Part shown: positions 62,924 through 64,000 of the stretch, in pieces | How positions within the stretch are numbered: position 1 is the first letter of the stretch | How the letters are laid out: every line of letters begins with the position of its first letter | From: Hemicentrotus pulcherrimus | Lineage: Eukaryota; Echinodermata; Echinoidea; Camarodonta; Strongylocentrotidae | Assembly (NCBI GenBank): GCA_003118195.1 | Contig: BEXV01001444.1 | Coordinates: 18,961 to 82,960, forward strand | DNA length: 64,000 nucleotides | Direction of reading: 5' to 3' | Made by a program: the position numbers and the translations under genes | The notes under the pieces: model-generated | Told to the model about the DNA's origin: nothing | What the model saw: the letters and a program-made list of their open reading frames with translations, nothing else | The model's database searches: none

Positions 62924-63054
62924 GTAAGCTATAATAATAATTATAATAATCTGGAATACCATACAGTATATATTTAAAAAAATATATATTTCTAATCTTT
63001 TGTCAGCGTAGCCCATGCACCAATAAGTAGTGGTCTTCCAAGAGGCCCTGAATA

Positions 63055-63360
63055 ATAAGGCACTTCTAATAAGTAATCCATCTCTAAACGCTTTACAGAT
63101 GTTATTACCCTGGTCAGATTTATTCAAACACAATGTGCACCATCTCCACTCCCTGGGGAGTATCCCTACCATATGATCACCATGAGGGCATATAGCAATT
63201 ACAAAGAGAAAGGCTTTCGTCATCCTACCAGGTCCCATTTCTCTCCTGGGTATGGAGTGGCAAATGTCGATTAATGCCTTTGCCTTTGTGTTAGGGATCA
63301 AACCCACAACATTTGCATTTCAAGTCAAGTGCTTCAACCACTCGACTACAACACCTCTAC
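63055..63360 (-). mobile_element. tRNA-derived SINE (reverse orientation)
   Basis: Minus strand: GTAGTCGAGTGGTTGAAGCA (A box), GTGGGTTTGATCCCTAAC (B box), CTCCCCAGGGAGTGGAGATG, GTAAAGCGTTTAGAGATGG. Paralogous to 48588-48925. Confidence 0.75.
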
Positions 63361-64000
63361 ATTTATCAATGTAGTATCTTGAAAGATTAAACATGCAGCT
63401 ACATGTACATGTAAATGTACATGTAGTATTCATAACTTCAGGCCAGGTTTCACCTTTTTGAATTTCTGTCACATGAAAAATATTTGTATGCAATTTCAAA
63501 GATTTTAATATCATACTTTTAGAAATATAGTATACTGGTATACATTTTCAAAATGAAATGACTATAACCGATGCCAAATTGACTGAACTGATTTGATTTG
63601 ATTTGATTTGATTTCCACCTGTCCATTGAAATTGAGGTTTTCTGAAATACATAGTACAGTGTATATTATTCAAACAAAAGAAGAGGGAAAAATTTGAATT
63701 GAAATAAACTCTTTGACAAATGCCCTCTGTGGAAAAATAGTTGCTGATTTTGATTATTTAAAGCCCCACTGCACTACTCTTAGCTACATGTACTTGCGCC
63801 CTCTATATAGAAAACATTGCCTAATTGGTGCCTGTTGGTCCCCCATGATCCCCTTTTTTATGCCTCCGCTACAAAGTAGCCGGAGGCATTATGTTTTCGG
63901 GTTGTCCGTCCGTCCGTACGTACGTACGTACGTCCCGTTCTCGTGATCGCGTTTTCTCAAGAACCGATTGATTGATTCCCGCCAAACTTGGATCATGTTT

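Noticed and set aside
1..64000. CRISPR arrays, bacterial operons, phage or plasmid features
   Set aside because: All tandem repeats are microsatellites or exon echoes. Gene structure is intron-rich and animal-type.

Overview
The window is eukaryotic: split genes with GT-AG introns, about 60-65% A+T introns, many short inverted-repeat elements, tRNA-derived SINE-like copies and non-LTR retrotransposon scraps. The domain repertoire (PAN/apple, discoidin, EGF, C-type lectin, thrombospondin type 1, F-type lectin, Link, fibrinogen-like and LamG-like domains in one protein), the abundance of TACATGTA-type words and the repeat families fit a marine invertebrate deuterostome. A sea urchin is most likely, but this is inference from memory without a database search. 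The assembly is a draft: there is a 944-base gap (38693-39636), and single Ns sit at 3035, 13625, 21063, 25279 and 55088. At least two of these single-N joins (21063, 25279) look like two copies of the same locus placed end to end.

Region 1 (1-2220, + strand) holds the 3' end of a mucin-like cell-surface protein: a Ser/Thr-rich repeat exon, then a final exon with a transmembrane helix and a short cytoplasmic tail. Two decayed copies of that last exon follow in the 3' flank. Region 2 (2221-4550) is intergenic, AT-rich and CT-rich, with no gene I can support.

Region 3 (4556 to beyond 64000, + strand) is one giant multi-exon gene. I traced 51 exons by hand, all joined in consistent phase and mostly with phase-1 borders. 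It encodes a signal peptide followed by PAN, F5/8C-1, three EGF, then five alternating C-type lectin/TSP1 pairs, five more TSP1 repeats, an F-type lectin-like domain, a Link domain and F5/8C-2. After the assembly gap come a truncated TSP1, PAN-2, a fibrinogen-like domain with a mucin stretch and two furin-type sites, a LamG-like domain, and finally a repeated TSP1-TSP1-F5/8C module. The 3' end lies outside the window and no transmembrane segment is seen, so the product looks secreted or matrix-bound. The architecture suggests an adhesive or glycan-binding extracellular scaffold. I do not recognise a named orthologue.

Two things stand out. Five exons carry single in-frame stop codons although their splice sites and frames are intact, and all five are symmetric 1-1 exons that could be skipped without a frameshift. 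Many introns also contain decayed 'echoes' of the neighbouring exon's 3' end plus its splice donor, as if the locus grows by repeated short tandem duplications across exon borders. Introns otherwise hold hAT-like, TTAA-flanked and palindromic MITEs, SINE-like copies, LINE scraps and simple repeats.
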